Made by a program: the position numbers and the translations under genes. 64,000 nucleotides of DNA from Chlorops oryzae (lineage: Eukaryota > Arthropoda > Insecta > Diptera > Chloropidae). The notes below the pieces were generated by a model that was given only the letters and a program-made list of their open reading frames with translations, had not been told where the DNA came from and did no database searches. Shown here piece after piece: positions 24,283-34,899 of this stretch. The stretch is taken from assembly GCA_020466095.1 (NCBI GenBank), contig CM035808.1:13513663-13577662 (forward strand). Direction: 5' to 3'. The first letter of the stretch is position 1. Each line of letters starts with the position of its first letter.

Positions 24283-25539
24283 TTACTTTTGTAACAGATC
24301 TTCCAACATCGTTATAAGACTACGTAGGCCAAATAAGTAGTTGGAATCAAGGCTACCATCTTCAGCTGGAAATACATGTGCAAAATCGATCATACGAACT
24401 TTAACAAAATTTCGAATATTGTCATGAGGCGTTTTCGCAATTGCGTTTGTTGTTTTCTCCGACGACGTGTAACCATTTTGTATCTTTTCTGCCGTATTTC
24501 CAAGAAATCTTTTTTTTATTATGGCTGCATCGTATGCAAATAGTATAGAGCTAGCATAGAAATGGTACATGGTCTGGCTACTAAACCAGCTGCGAATACT
24601 ATAAAGTTGCTGTAGAACTTCCTCAACAAGTGGTTGGCACACAGAGTGTTGAGAGTTTAAGAAGAGCCTAAGTGTGCTGCAAAATCCAAGTTCATCTAGT
24701 TTTTTGCCATAATCTTTTCCATAACGCAAAAAACTAAATCCTTCAACTTCGTTCAGAGTGTACAACTGAAATCCAGGAAGACAAACTCCAATCGAGTTCT
24801 TACATTCAGCATATTTTTCCTCCTCAAGTCGACGCTTTTCGGAATTCGCCAAAGGATCCCATGTCCGGCTTCCAATTTTAACGTCCATGACGCATGGTTT
24901 TTCCATGTTATGAGTAATATCTTCTAATTTCATGAACATATGCTGTTGCTGTTGCACTATTAGTTTAACTTTGCCTTCGTATTTTGGTACGCATTTAAGC
25001 ATTTTAAGCTTTATAAGAGTTGGTTCTTTGCTGAAATGAATATATACAATATCTTATTGTGAATATCTTGTCTTTGTATATAGATATATTTGTGTACTCT
25101 TTTTTTAAACTAAGCCTTTTTTTACCTAACTTGCAATCTCTCATAAAAGCTTAGCTCCCGCGCTCCGCACTCTGGTTTTCCCAACGGCTTCAAAACGCAT
25201 CCACTGTCTTCCTGAAGAAATGATTTTGAATCAGTTTTTGATTATATAGACACTTTTTACTTAGTCGCATTTCATATTAGGCGACAAATCAACAGCGACA
25301 CAATTGGTTTGATAGCGAGGGACGTTCGGGGATGAGTTTTTCTCTTTTGCCCTTGCGTCCCTCGCCTTCAAATCAACTGTGTTGCTGGTGATTTGTCGCC
25401 TAATATGAGTAGCGACTTATTTGTACTTGTTTACCTGTTTAAGCATTCCCAAGCTCTGAGATTGATCTGTAAATGTGTGTCCAGCAACTTGGTTCTCCAG
25501 CAGGCGAAATCCTGCTGGAATTTGAAAATCATGCTCCAT
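24283..25539 (-). CDS. Ipk2: Inositol polyphosphate multikinase (IPMK/Ipk2)
   Basis: Three exons (25539-25435, 25211-25126, 25030-24283) join to 312 residues. Exon 1 gives MEHDFQIPAGFRLLENQVAG; exon 2 gives LKPLGKPECGARELSFYERL. Exon 3 carries the IPK signature PCVMDVKIG (residues 109-117; the Asp and Lys act in inositol binding and catalysis) and the metal-binding RMIDFAHVFP (Asp279). Role: phosphorylates Ins(1,4,5)P3 and InsP4 to InsP5, with nuclear and cytosolic signalling roles. Exon 2 ends at a GTAAAA donor with AG left over, restored to a Ser codon by exon 3. Intron 1 hosts a TA-flanked MITE. Confidence 0.95.
25277..25403. repeat. MITE in Ipk2 intron 1, TA-flanked
   Basis: The termini TTAGGCGACAAATC and GATTTGTCGCCTAA are exact inverted copies, and arms extend about 30 bp; TA flanks both ends. 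The interior holds GAGGGACGTTCGGGGATG and an inverted GTCCCTCGCC. The terminus resembles that of the 17341-17462 element (TAGGCG[A]CA). Confidence 0.8.
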
Positions 25540-25633
25540 TGCTTATAAAAAACTCAAAATAAATGCACGACGGAATTTTTCGTCATTCAAATTGCGTGCA
25601 TTACTTTGACTTTATCAATTGCATTCATTTGGT

Positions 25634-25643
25634 TTATCGATAA
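25634..25643 (-). promoter_or_regulatory. DRE upstream of Ipk2
   Basis: TTATCGATAA, a perfect extended DRE, 95 bp upstream of the Ipk2 start codon. No motif 7 was seen at the 13-bp position found in other promoters of the window. Confidence 0.55.
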
Positions 25644-27920
25644 GACGTGCAACTTTTCAAATGTACAAAAACCTACTTTATAATTTGATTCATTATTAAA
25701 AGCGTAAGTCTTAAACGTCTTTTCCACGCGTAAATTTTTCTTTGCAAATTCGGACTTGTCGGCGAGCTGCTCAAGAGAAAAGTAATTAGAATTCGTGGAT
25801 GCAGACTTTACAGTATTTATTTGTAAAAAAACAATGTGATAAATTGAAAGAGGGCGATATAAATAAAAATTTGCAAATATAGGATTTATACGTTAAGAAA
25901 ATTCGAGAATGAAAAAAGATCTTAGTTGAGTGTTTTATACATACATATAAGCATTCCGTACTCAAAAAAGGTAAACGACAAATGAAGCCGCAGCTCTCCG
26001 TGTGTGCCAAAGTACAATCGAAGCAACGCCCATCGAAATTTATATAGCATGACAATTTATTTGATATACCTATGTATTTTTAATTCACCATAACAAGTCT
26101 TAAGTAGTTTAAAGTATTTTATAATGGATAAACCAAGCAAGCTTTAATGCTATGTTCAGACGGCAAGTTGAATAAAGTAATTCGGCCCCCATTCGTAATT
26201 CGCAGCCGAATCACATTGTGAATCACATAGTACGCCATACAAAATTTGACAAGCCGAATTACCTCATCGAACGTAATTCAGTTTGATTTACGATCCGAAT
26301 TACGATAAAATAAGTGCCTTCCCTAATCTTTATCGGTATTTATCGAAACCAGAAGAAGGAATCAGCAAGAAAAGAAATACTCCCAGCCGGAATTTATTGC
26401 ATTCATGACATAAGAGATCAATTAGTGCTCTTTCCAATGTCGTTCTTGTAAAAATATCATGAAAACAATATCTGGCTACAACAGACCCTTCTTCAAAAGA
26501 AATTTTCATGGTCAAAAGAATTTTTTAATTATATTGAGACAGTTTGATTACGTTAGAATTGGTGAAATTTCCAACTGGGTTGTTGCTTTTCACACAAAAC
26601 GTCAAAAACAAATTACAAATCTCTCATCTGAACGGGTTAATTCGCATTTGTAATATATGAAGCCAATTACTTAATTCATAATAATGGTATTCAAGTAGGT
26701 ACGCAAAATTTGTGCCCTCGGAAATTTCGCGAGCTCGCAAATTATTTTGTATGAAAAATAGTTTCCTCAGCCTCGGAAATTTGGCACGCCTACTGTGATC
26801 AGTGTTAAGCATATGAGGGATATTTCCCATTTTAGGGAATTTTCACACACAAATATTGGCAAACAGGGAAAAAGTGGATTTTGACATTTGCCATTTGTAT
26901 GAAACACAATTATGTAGTTACGATTTTTTAATAAATCGATACACAAGCCATATCCTGCGAATGGGCATACTGGCTCGATGCAATGCTCGATCGTATTGAA
27001 GTAATGTTGGTCGATAATTTTGGCTCAGTAAATCACCAATATTACGATCGAGTCATTGATCGACCAAGCCGCTCGCAGGAAGCATGCTCGAATTTGGATG
27101 TGATAACAAATTGTAGTAGGTAATTTATTTATAATATGTATATACATATATCAATTTGGTGGATTTGGAGGTTTAAAAGAATTTCAATAAATTAAAAGTT
27201 GTCGTGCTGAAATTCAAATGGACGCACATGAACCAAATTGCGATGTATGCTTGCTCTTGTTAAATAAACATTGACCGTTCCAAAAATTTTAGTGATCAGC
27301 CATAATTATAATTAGGTGTAGCAAACGTGCAAGTTTCTCTGAAGAAATTTGAACAAATAATGAGGCCCTTAATGGCTTGTCTAAAATTATCTCCACTAAA
27401 CTATGCAACTTAATAGTATGATGTCTTGGGCCTTTATCAAACGTACAATTTAAAATAAAATATGTAATTTTAAGCAGCATACATTAAGTTTTTAATGTTA
27501 AGAAATTATAGCGATTATCAACATTTGTTCAGGAAAAATATGTTTTTGTTTGATAGGAATTTTCGCTGGGAAATTTCTATCGGTCAAATGCATGGGAAAA
27601 AAAGATTTTTGTTTGGTTTTGAGGGAAATTTGGTTCTGAAGTACTGGCAACACTGATGTGATGCGCAAAATATCGCGATATTAGCTCTTCTTTTCTTTCA
27701 CCACATTAAGCATTAAACCAGCTTTTTCGCAAAATTTGTTACATCACGCTTTGCATAAGGGTCGTTCAAGCAATAGTACAAAGTTTGCGCGCGCAAAATT
27801 TGCACGTAGCTATTTCCGAGCCTGCTTGAATACCACTAATGTCGTCTGAACATGACATAAGTATGCAGTATTTTCGATATACATAAAAAAATCGATGGGG
27901 CAAAACATTTTTCATCTTTG
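25644..27920. other. Repeat-bearing divergent intergenic region (Ipk2 / Ntf-2)
   Basis: No gene recognised. A segment starting at 26145 with TATGTTCAGACGGCAAG has a partly inverted counterpart, GTCGTCTGAACATGAC, near 27841-27856. Inside, GGTATTCAAGTAGG (26687) is mirrored by CCTGCTTGAATACC (27821). This looks like one old foldback element of about 1.7 kb. The same 21-bp start sequence recurs at 32869-32889. Small open frames at 25786-26055, 26330-26830 and 27289-27480 are not supported as genes. Confidence 0.4.
26954..27079. repeat. Imperfect inverted repeat
   Basis: Arms CCTGCGAATGGGC... and ...GCCGCTCGCAGG, with ATGCTCGATCGTA mirrored by TACGATCGAGTCAT near the loop. Several mismatches indicate age. 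Confidence 0.5.
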
Positions 27921-27937
27921 ATATTATCGGCCATATC

Positions 27938-27958
27938 ATCGATTATTTTCCAGCTCTA
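27938..27958 (+). promoter_or_regulatory. Ntf-2 promoter: DRE-like core plus motif 7
   Basis: ATCGAT (27938-27943) followed by CAGCTCTA (27951-27958), with 13 bp between starts. The ATG lies 77 bp downstream of the motif. A further ATCGAT lies near 27890. Confidence 0.65.
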
Positions 27959-28034
27959 GCAAGCTGTTGGATGGAATTTTTGCGTCCAAGCGGAAAGTGG
28001 TTTGACTTATAATTTTATATTTTAAACGCCTAAA

Positions 28035-29535
28035 ATGGCTCTCAATCCGCAATATGAAGATATTGGTAAAGGATTTGTACAACAGTACTATGCGCTATTT
28101 GACGATCAAACGCAACGAGCGAATGTTCTTAACTTTTATAGTGTGAGTAATATGAAAAATGATGCGACATAACCTCGAATCAACAAAAAAAAAGGGCAAT
28201 TTATTGCTGTATCGAATTTATAAAATTATTGCGTTTTCATCAAAATGAATTTCTTGTCTTTCAGGCCACAGACTCTTTTATGACATTCGAAGGACAACAG
28301 ATTCAGGGAGCGCCAAAGATTATGGAAAAGTTATCTGTGAGTATATGTTGGAGTATATGCATTTATGCGGTAGAATCTATTTCAGTTTCAATTTGTTGTC
28401 AGATCATCTTGTCTTTCCATACTTAGAAATTGTGTATGTGCATATAAAATGAACTAAAAAAAACTTCCCTTTTTTTGTAGAGTTTGACGTTTCAAAAAAT
28501 CACTCGTGTGATTACTGCCGTTGATTCACAACCTATGTTTGATGGTGGTGTATTAATAAATGTTTTAGGACGCTTACAGGTATGTTGCAATGATTTGGTA
28601 TATTTTTAGAATTTTTTTTTTTTTGATTTTTTAAATGAAGTCTTAAATTTTGTATCTTAAAACTGTCATTTCTCATATAATTATGCTGCTCTTGCGGTAA
28701 TACACGGTTTTCGATTTCTGTTGGAACAACTCAATAGACGGATGAAGATCAACCACACGCATATATACAAACCTTCGTGCTTAAGCCAGTAGGCAACAGT
28801 TTCTTCGTACAACATGATATATTTAGACTGTCATTGCACGACATTTAGCCAAACATGAACTTCGCTGCGACCAAAAACAAGCTCAGAAAAACGGAAAGAA
28901 GAATTAGAAAAGATTTCTATTGCTTTTGATAGAGTTTTTTTTTATTGTATAAAGCTTTGTGTAACTAGAATAAATCTTTGTTTACTTTAATGCGTCTGTG
29001 AGTAAATGTCGTGAGTGCAATTTGATAACACCATCAAAAAATGACTCTGTCGATCAAAGTAAAAAAAAAAAAAAAACAGGTACGGAGTCCATAGTTCGTA
29101 CGGATTTCATTAATATCCTCTTGTTAGGGATTTTTAACTTTCAATTCGAACTCAATTTGTGTTTTAGATAATATTGCTCAATGGCTTTATGTGGTGCATT
29201 GATCTAGAGCGCAATATTGAATATTTCTTTAACTGCTTTTAAGCAATAATAATCTGTTTCATCGCTGCACGCATTCCAAATTAATTCAATAACCCAATCG
29301 CGAGCACTCAAACCTCTGAACTTTTTGACATTAATATATATTATAGTATATAACTTTTCCACATTCACTCTCATGGATTTATACATAATTCTGGATTTTT
29401 TTTTTTTATTTTAAATTTCAGTGTGATGAAGATCCGCCACATGCCTACTCGCAAATCTTCGTTTTAAAGCCCCATGGCGGCACATTCTATTGTGCACATG
29501 ACATCTTCCGTTTAAATATACACAACACTGCTTGA
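28035..29535 (+). CDS. Ntf-2: Nuclear transport factor 2, with two alternative last exons
   Basis: Shared exons are 28035-28142, 28265-28336 and 28481-28579 (93 codons: MALNPQYEDIGKGFVQQYYA... SLTFQKITRVITAVDSQP... LINVLGRLQ). They can splice to either of two terminal exons, 28738-28848 or 29422-29535, giving 129 or 130 residues, the normal NTF2 length. The distal exon reads CDEDPPHAYSQIFVLKPHGG and ends HDIFRLNIHNTA. Role: homodimer that binds Ran-GDP and FxFG nucleoporins and returns Ran to the nucleus. All sites are GT-AG and phase 0. A possible poly(A) signal for the long form is AATAAA near 29622. Confidence 0.96.
28738..28848 (+). CDS. Ntf-2: Ntf-2 proximal alternative terminal exon
   Basis: A 36-codon exon with its own stop codon: TDEDQPHAYIQTFVLKPVGN, ending VQHDIFRLSLHDI. 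It matches the distal exon at about 22 of 36 positions, keeps the PHAY, FVLKP and HDIFRL strands of the NTF2 fold, and has its own AATAAA about 120 bp downstream (near 28968). It follows a usable AG acceptor (28736-28737) and phase 0. Use of this exon excludes the distal one. Confidence 0.85.
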   Translation, partial: TDEDQPHAYIQTFVLKPVGNSFFVQHDIFRLSLHDI

Positions 29536-31375
29536 TTTGAGTGAAAACAATAAAAAATATATATTTTGATTATTTACATTTATAAACGATGCCTATATAC
29601 GATTGATTTAAATTAATAACTAAAATAAAGTTTAAATTAATTAATTATACATCTCGACTTTGAATTACATACTTGCATTAGTTTTGTCTATTCAAAACGA
29701 AGCATATTTCATCTACCTCTTTTATATTTACATCCTGCTTCTTTTCCAGCCTTTTCAAAATATACTTTATTTAAATATTTTCACAAATAATTGAAGACTA
29801 ATAAGTTTTTTCCAGGTATAAATGAGAAAACAGAAAGAAGGCTAGTAGCATTTCCGTAGAGTAAATAAATTGAACTTCATTCAAGATAATTCAAAGAGGT
29901 CAAATTTAGAGCAAGTTTTAGGAATTATAAAACTTTAGAATAGCTCTTTTTCGTTCGTTGCACCCTGAATATTTTCCTCTTGACCTTTTTCCATAAAAAC
30001 TTTCACTTAAATGAACGCACAAAAATAGGTAAATTTTTTATTTTATCATGGGGTTTTATTGAAAAAATAAACTTTTGAAGAAAAAGTTCATTATCATCTT
30101 AAATATTTAAAAAATCTACGTCGGTGATTCATAAAATCTATTGCTACATTATATTGCTACATTTCAATCTTTTACACCTACGAATTTAGTTATTGTGGGT
30201 TTTGTCAGTATGTATTCAATTCAACATTGAAGTTCACATAACGCATACATGATTTCATATCACGCGTATCATTTTTTTTGCCGATTTAAATTTATTTTTA
30301 AACTGCTATATTAATGTTGCAGTTTTTAAAGGGCTGTTTTATATTCAAAAATAAATTCAAATTGCAAATGTCAATATTGAAAAACAATTCAAATGAACCT
30401 TAAATAGAAAAAGTTTATCAGTTTTAAAGGTTTTTGAATGTTGAATCGAACGTACGACTTGGAAAAATTATTTCACGTTTGCTTAAATTGGAAGCATAAA
30501 ATTTATGACATTATTGGGAAATGATTTTATAATTGTTTTTTCGTACTATTTATGTATATTTTTTTTTAAACATGAAAAGCGTAAAATTCGATTTTCATAA
30601 TGAAATATTTAGGGTGATTAAATGCAAAGTTATTTTTTAATAAACTATTGAACAAAACGGACGTATAATTTCTGAAGAATGTTGTGGCTTTTAAAAATCA
30701 GTAAATCGCTGATTTTTTTTCGGTTTTAACTAAAATAGTGGTGGAAATTTTAAAACTCCACTAAAAATCCACTTTTGGTTTTCACCATTCAATATTTCAA
30801 AAAAATTGAAAATGAAATATTAAAAAAAAAAATGTTTTTTAATTTTAAAAAACCCTTGGTTTTCACCATTAAAATAAAAAAAAAAAAAGTAAATTTGAAA
30901 CAATTTAAAGCACTGTTGACAGTTCATTTAAATACGATATTGAAAATGAATTTTTTTTAAAACGTTTTTATTTAAATTTTTAAATTTTTTCAAATATGTT
31001 TGGTAATATTGGCCCTTAAACTATCACAGTGTAAAATAAAAAAAATAAATAAATAAAAAAATTATTTAGGAACGAAAAACATGGTTATCTGATTGGTTTG
31101 AAAATAAGTCTTTTTTTTTTTAAACATAGAGATTTTAATAAATATGAGTTAAAATTGATTTGGCGTTATTGCTATCATAAGTACTTAAAAACGTAATGAC
31201 CAGATGATTTTGAGAGTTTTAAGTTACTAAAATAATAATAAATAATATCGAACAAATAAGCTAATCTATGGTTATTCAAAAATAAATTTATTAAAAATAA
31301 AGTCTTGTAAGGTGTTTTCTTTCTCTTTGGCTTCCAATTTGCGTTGAATTAAAATAGGTAAATTCCTTGAGATAT
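29536..31375. other. Very AT-rich intergenic region
   Basis: No gene. A/T homopolymers throughout. TTTGGTTTTCACCATT occurs twice (near 30774 and 30857) as part of a short tandem repeat. The 30775-30960 open frame is this repeat. Confidence 0.4.
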
Positions 31376-32716
31376 TTAAAATTTTCTATTTCTTTTAAGC
31401 GAACGCATTGCCATGGCACGATTAAAATGTTTTTGAGAACGAGAATCTCCATCGAACTGGTTTGAACTGAAATTACCATTGGAGCTGGACTTATCGCTGT
31501 GTATCACCGACGACGAAATGATGACCACAAAAACACCTATAACCTGGTTGTGGATTAAAGAAATTAGAATAATTTAAGTATAGCAATGCAATTTTCATCA
31601 CGCGAAACATACCAAAACAACTATAATAAAAAGCGTGTATACATGCAGAGCTGACAAAACACTATTCTCCACATCGCGTAGGACCCTCAATATAGGTTCA
31701 TGATGAGGATGAAGTTCTAAAGCGCGTCGTAAATGAAAAGAAGACTCTCGCGTACGTCCACTAGCTTTAAAAATTTCGCCCAGTACGAAGTACTCCTGCC
31801 AAGGTAAATAGCCATCTGGTGCCACGCTAATCGATTCGAGCGACACACGCATGGCATCACTTAAATAATGTAAATTGAACAAGACTCTAGCCAAATTTCG
31901 TAAAGCCTTTGAATGCGTGCGCTTTGCAAGAGCATGCCGAAAGCATTCGATTGCTTGTCTCGAGTCGCCAATTATTCGAAAATAATTTCCAATATTCGTA
32001 TATAGCTCAAAGGACATTGAATTCCTCTGCTCGTATTTCATTTGTTTGAGTTTTCGCTCTAACGCTTCTATGTTAAAGTTTTGATACGCAAGGTCGTCTG
32101 GTGTTCTCAGGAAGAGATAAGCAACCTATTCAACAATATGGAATAATTTATTAATGGTATAAAATCCAAAATTCGATTATTCATTCATATGTCAAGTTTG
32201 AATTTATATAGGTACCTCTGGCTCAGGAATAGGTGGATGATAAAAATGTCGCTGCTCGATTCCAGGCAAATGATCATATATGGTAAAGTTTACTGGCTTT
32301 CCACAGTTTAGTCTTTCATTGGCAATCGCAGCTGCAATTTCATCTCGCGATTTGCCCGTGCCCGTTTCTTTTCTTGTCATGTTCGTTTTCGTTTTGCTTT
32401 CTTGCCGTAGTGGTCTATCAAAAGTTGATCTTTCTGTAGGTAGTCTAACCCAACCAGTATTGTAGGTATATTCTTTAAGCGCTGCAATTATGTGGAAAGC
32501 ATGGTCTGCCGCACTCGCAAAATTTTCTATATCTTTGCGAATTTTGGAAGCAACGAAATTTCTTTTTGAGGCAGTTTGTTCTCGCTTTTCACTTCCGTTT
32601 GTTATTCTGCCGTTAATTGGATTCAAGCGCCATAGATACGATGTCCCCGTACTGGTCAATTCAAATTTCCAACACAGAGCAGCTAAGAATATGGCGACCA
32701 AAACATTGAAATGCAT
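31376..32716 (-). CDS. TTC17-like TPR protein with signal peptide and C-terminal membrane segment
   Basis: Three exons (32716-32216, 32125-31613, 31543-31376), all phase 0, give 393 residues. The N-terminus MHFNVLVAIFLAALCWKFEL is a signal peptide, followed by SYLWRLNPINGRI, like the start of TTC17. A Cys-containing NCGKPVNFTIYDHLPGIEQR precedes TPR units at about residues 205-300 (FELYTNIGNYFRIIGDSRQA; YFVLGEIFKASGRTRESS). A hydrophobic span (about 327-351) is built across the exon 2/3 junction (VYTLFIIVVLV | IGVFVVII), and a polar tail follows. It is far shorter than vertebrate TTC17, so it may be a distinct relative. Function unknown to me; probably an ER/secretory membrane protein with its TPRs in the lumen. 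Confidence 0.75.
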
Positions 32717-32794
32717 TCTTCAATGCTCAATTACGCCAAGAATGAAATCAGAAGTTTTTTTTTTTTTTTTTTTGTTTACTCCGTGAAAGATTTA

Positions 32795-32823
32795 AGAGCT
32801 GGAAAAATTTCGATAGTATCGAT
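32795..32823 (-). promoter_or_regulatory. TTC17-like gene promoter: DRE-like cores plus motif 7
   Basis: On the minus strand ATCGAT (32823-32818) and TATCGAA (32815-32809) precede CAGCTCT (32801-32795). The ATCGAA core and CAGCTCT starts are 13 bp apart. The ATG is 79 bp downstream. Confidence 0.6.
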
Positions 32824-33096
32824 GTTTTTAATTTATGATGCTTGCGATGGCTTTCTCTCAATGTAAACTAATGCTATGTTCAGACGGCACTATTAATTAC
32901 TTGATAGGTCCCTTGAATTGAAATTTTTCTCCTACAGACGAGATTCGTAATTCATTTTTTCCTTTTTTTGTAAAACATCGAGTTGCCGAAAATGGTTAAA
33001 ATATCCCTTACATAATGGACAGCCCCTGTATGCAATTAACTCCGGCACTAGCACTAGTGGAAAATGTCGTAAAATAGCATCACTGTCACTATTGTG

Positions 33097-33232
33097 CCTG
33101 TTTACACGTACGTGAACATCGTTGAACAAATCAGCGTTTTTAGGAAAGAGGAGTGCGGGGATTCCTCTCCCGCTCTCCTCTCTCCAACAAACTGTGTTTT
33201 GTTGAACGATGTTGACGGTATGTGTAAACGGG
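33097..33232. repeat. 136-bp MITE
   Basis: CCTGTTTACACGTACG...and ...GTATGTGTAAACGGG inverted termini; inner arms AACATCGTTGAACAAA / TTGTTGAACGATGTT. The loop is rich in GAGGAG/CTCCTC and contains GCGGGGATTCC. Confidence 0.7.
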
Positions 33233-34002
33233 CGCATTGTTTCGTGGTTCAGCACTGGGCAACTAGCTTTGCTCATATATACTCTTTGCTTGAACATTTG
33301 AGCTGGAAGCTTCTAAACATCTCCCTAAGTGTTTGTCTTCAGTTTCGTAACGTTCGTCAACGAGGTAACATAGGACTCGTTTACGTCCGGGCCGGGCTCA
33401 ACGTTTGAAATTTTCGCCATCTTGAATTTGTGCTGACGCCGGTCATATAAAACGGAAAATTAAATTTAAAAAAAAACCAAATTAAAGTGTCGAAAGAGTG
33501 TCAAGGAGGAATATAAGTACTCAATGGCACTCAATTCGCACTAAAGCTACTATCTAAATATTCTTGGCGGCGGCCATTTTGATCCTTTGCCTGTACTCCG
33601 TCTGAGGGCGGTGGTGAAGGGGAAATCACGCATCTATTCGTACATATAAGGATCAGAGCCTGACGTCGGTCATTAAAACGAAGATTTAACATTCAAAAAG
33701 TTTAACCTGGCATATGTGGACCTTACTGTGTCCCAGCCATTAATTTAAAGTCAAAAAAAAAAAAAAAAAAAAAAAAATAAGTGTTTGTCTTGCAATATAA
33801 TTTCGACTGTTATTTCTTTCAGGTTCAGTCAAAGCACTCAACACATTTAAAAAAATTGTTTCTTTTATTATTATAGCTTATCAAATGAAGTTTTACAATT
33901 ATTTTTTAATTATTATTATAATTATTATTTGACTTTAATAATAGGCAAAAAACAAAAAAAAAAAAAAAATAGCTCAATTATAGAATAAAAGATTGTTTTA
34001 AC
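33233..34002. other. Intergenic, no gene recognised
   Basis: Contains two short related segments (CTGACGCCGGTCATATAAAA near 33433 and CTGACGTCGGTCATTAAAAC near 33660), suggesting a diverged duplication, and A/T homopolymers. Nothing else seen. Confidence 0.35.
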
Positions 34003-34237
34003 CATGATACAAGAAAACAAGATAGCGCCACTTCAGTACCGCTATTTTGAGGCTCTCTTTGAGAGCCGAAAATTGAGTTTGTGACGTCAATGAGCGAGAA
34101 ATTGTTGTTGTTTCCCATGCTATTCAAAAAAGTAAAAAGCCGATTTAACATGGGAAACAACAACAACAACGAATCGCGATTTTGAGTTTGTGACGTTTCC
34201 TCTCTCAAGTGGCGCTATCTTGTTTTCTTGTATCATG
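34003..34237. repeat. hAT-like MITE, copy 1 (CATGATACAAG termini)
   Basis: The termini begin CATGATACAAGAAAACAAG and continue through ATAGCGCCACTT; both ends match as inverted repeats (about 32 bp). It is flanked by an exact 8-bp duplication GTTTTAAC (33995-34002, 34238-34245), typical of hAT transposition. A second copy lies at 59273-59466. Confidence 0.88.
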
Positions 34238-34390
34238 GTTTTAACTTTATACATTAATGCTCATTACACCTGAATCACAATTTTTGTCGTTGAAGTCACT
34301 TCTGGGTTAAGTTATCTTAGTTAATAGGTTAATAGCTAAATAATATTTAAATAACTAACTGCATAAAAACGGTCGAAATATTTTTTTTTT

Positions 34391-34705
34391 TTAGAAATCT
34401 TCAAAATATCCATGATCTAATTTTGCCAATGAGCTTTGCAGTTTCTTGATCATATGAACACGACTTTTTAGCTTCCTAGTGTAGCGCATTTCTCGATTTA
34501 AATTTTTTAATTCCAACTCGTCGAAATCCAAAAGATGATCAATAGAGTTGGACACCAGTTCTTGGGTCAGCAGCAATTTCGTTTTCGACAATTTCAAAAA
34601 TCTTGCATTACGACGTCTCAGTTCTTCCTGGTGTAAGAATAGCAACAAGGCGACGTTATTATTCGGATTTACTGAAGAATCTGTGCCCGCAAATCTTTTC
34701 TGCAT
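34391..34705 (-). CDS. Small basic helical protein A (paralog of 37718-38068)
   Basis: A single-exon frame of 104 residues with ATG at 34705. I do not recognise the family. It is predicted helical and charged: HQEELRRRNARFLKLSKTKL, then LTQELVSNSIDHLLDFDELE, then a basic helix to LAKLDHGYFEDF. Residues 17-91 align without gaps to residues 28-102 of the protein at 37718-38068, with 23 identities in 75, including NAxxxxLxKxK and LT. The match of two independent frames, plus a TATA box and initiator upstream, argues that it is a real gene. An A run follows the stop codon directly, which could hint at a retrocopy or be chance. Confidence 0.7.
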   Translation of the reverse strand: MQKRFAGTDSSVNPNNNVALLLFLHQEELRRRNARFLKLSKTKLLLTQELVSNSIDHLLDFDELELKNLNREMRYTRKLKSRVHMIKKLQSSLAKLDHGYFEDF

Positions 34706-34789
34706 TTTGCCAATGATGATTATTTTAATATGTTAAATTCGAAAATGAAATAGAGTCCCTCGAAAATCCTCGAAGTCAACCCGAAAAAC

Positions 34790-34826
34790 GACTGAGGTCG
34801 TTGTTCAAACAAGATTGCTATTTATA
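34790..34826 (-). promoter_or_regulatory. TATA box and initiator of small gene A
   Basis: On the minus strand TATAAATAG (34826-34818) is followed by CTCAGTC, whose initiator A (34793) lies 33 bp after the first T of the TATA box. This spacing is right for a focused fly promoter. The 5' UTR would be about 88 bp. Confidence 0.65.
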
Positions 34827-34899
34827 CCAACGAGGGAAAACCAATTAAATATAGAGAATTTGCATATTTTTGTACCTGTTATACATTCTACTATTTGCA

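Noticed and set aside
34391..34705. Small gene A as a simple retrocopy because an A run follows its stop codon
   Set aside because: No target duplication was seen and a TATA box with initiator is present upstream; A/T runs are common in this window.
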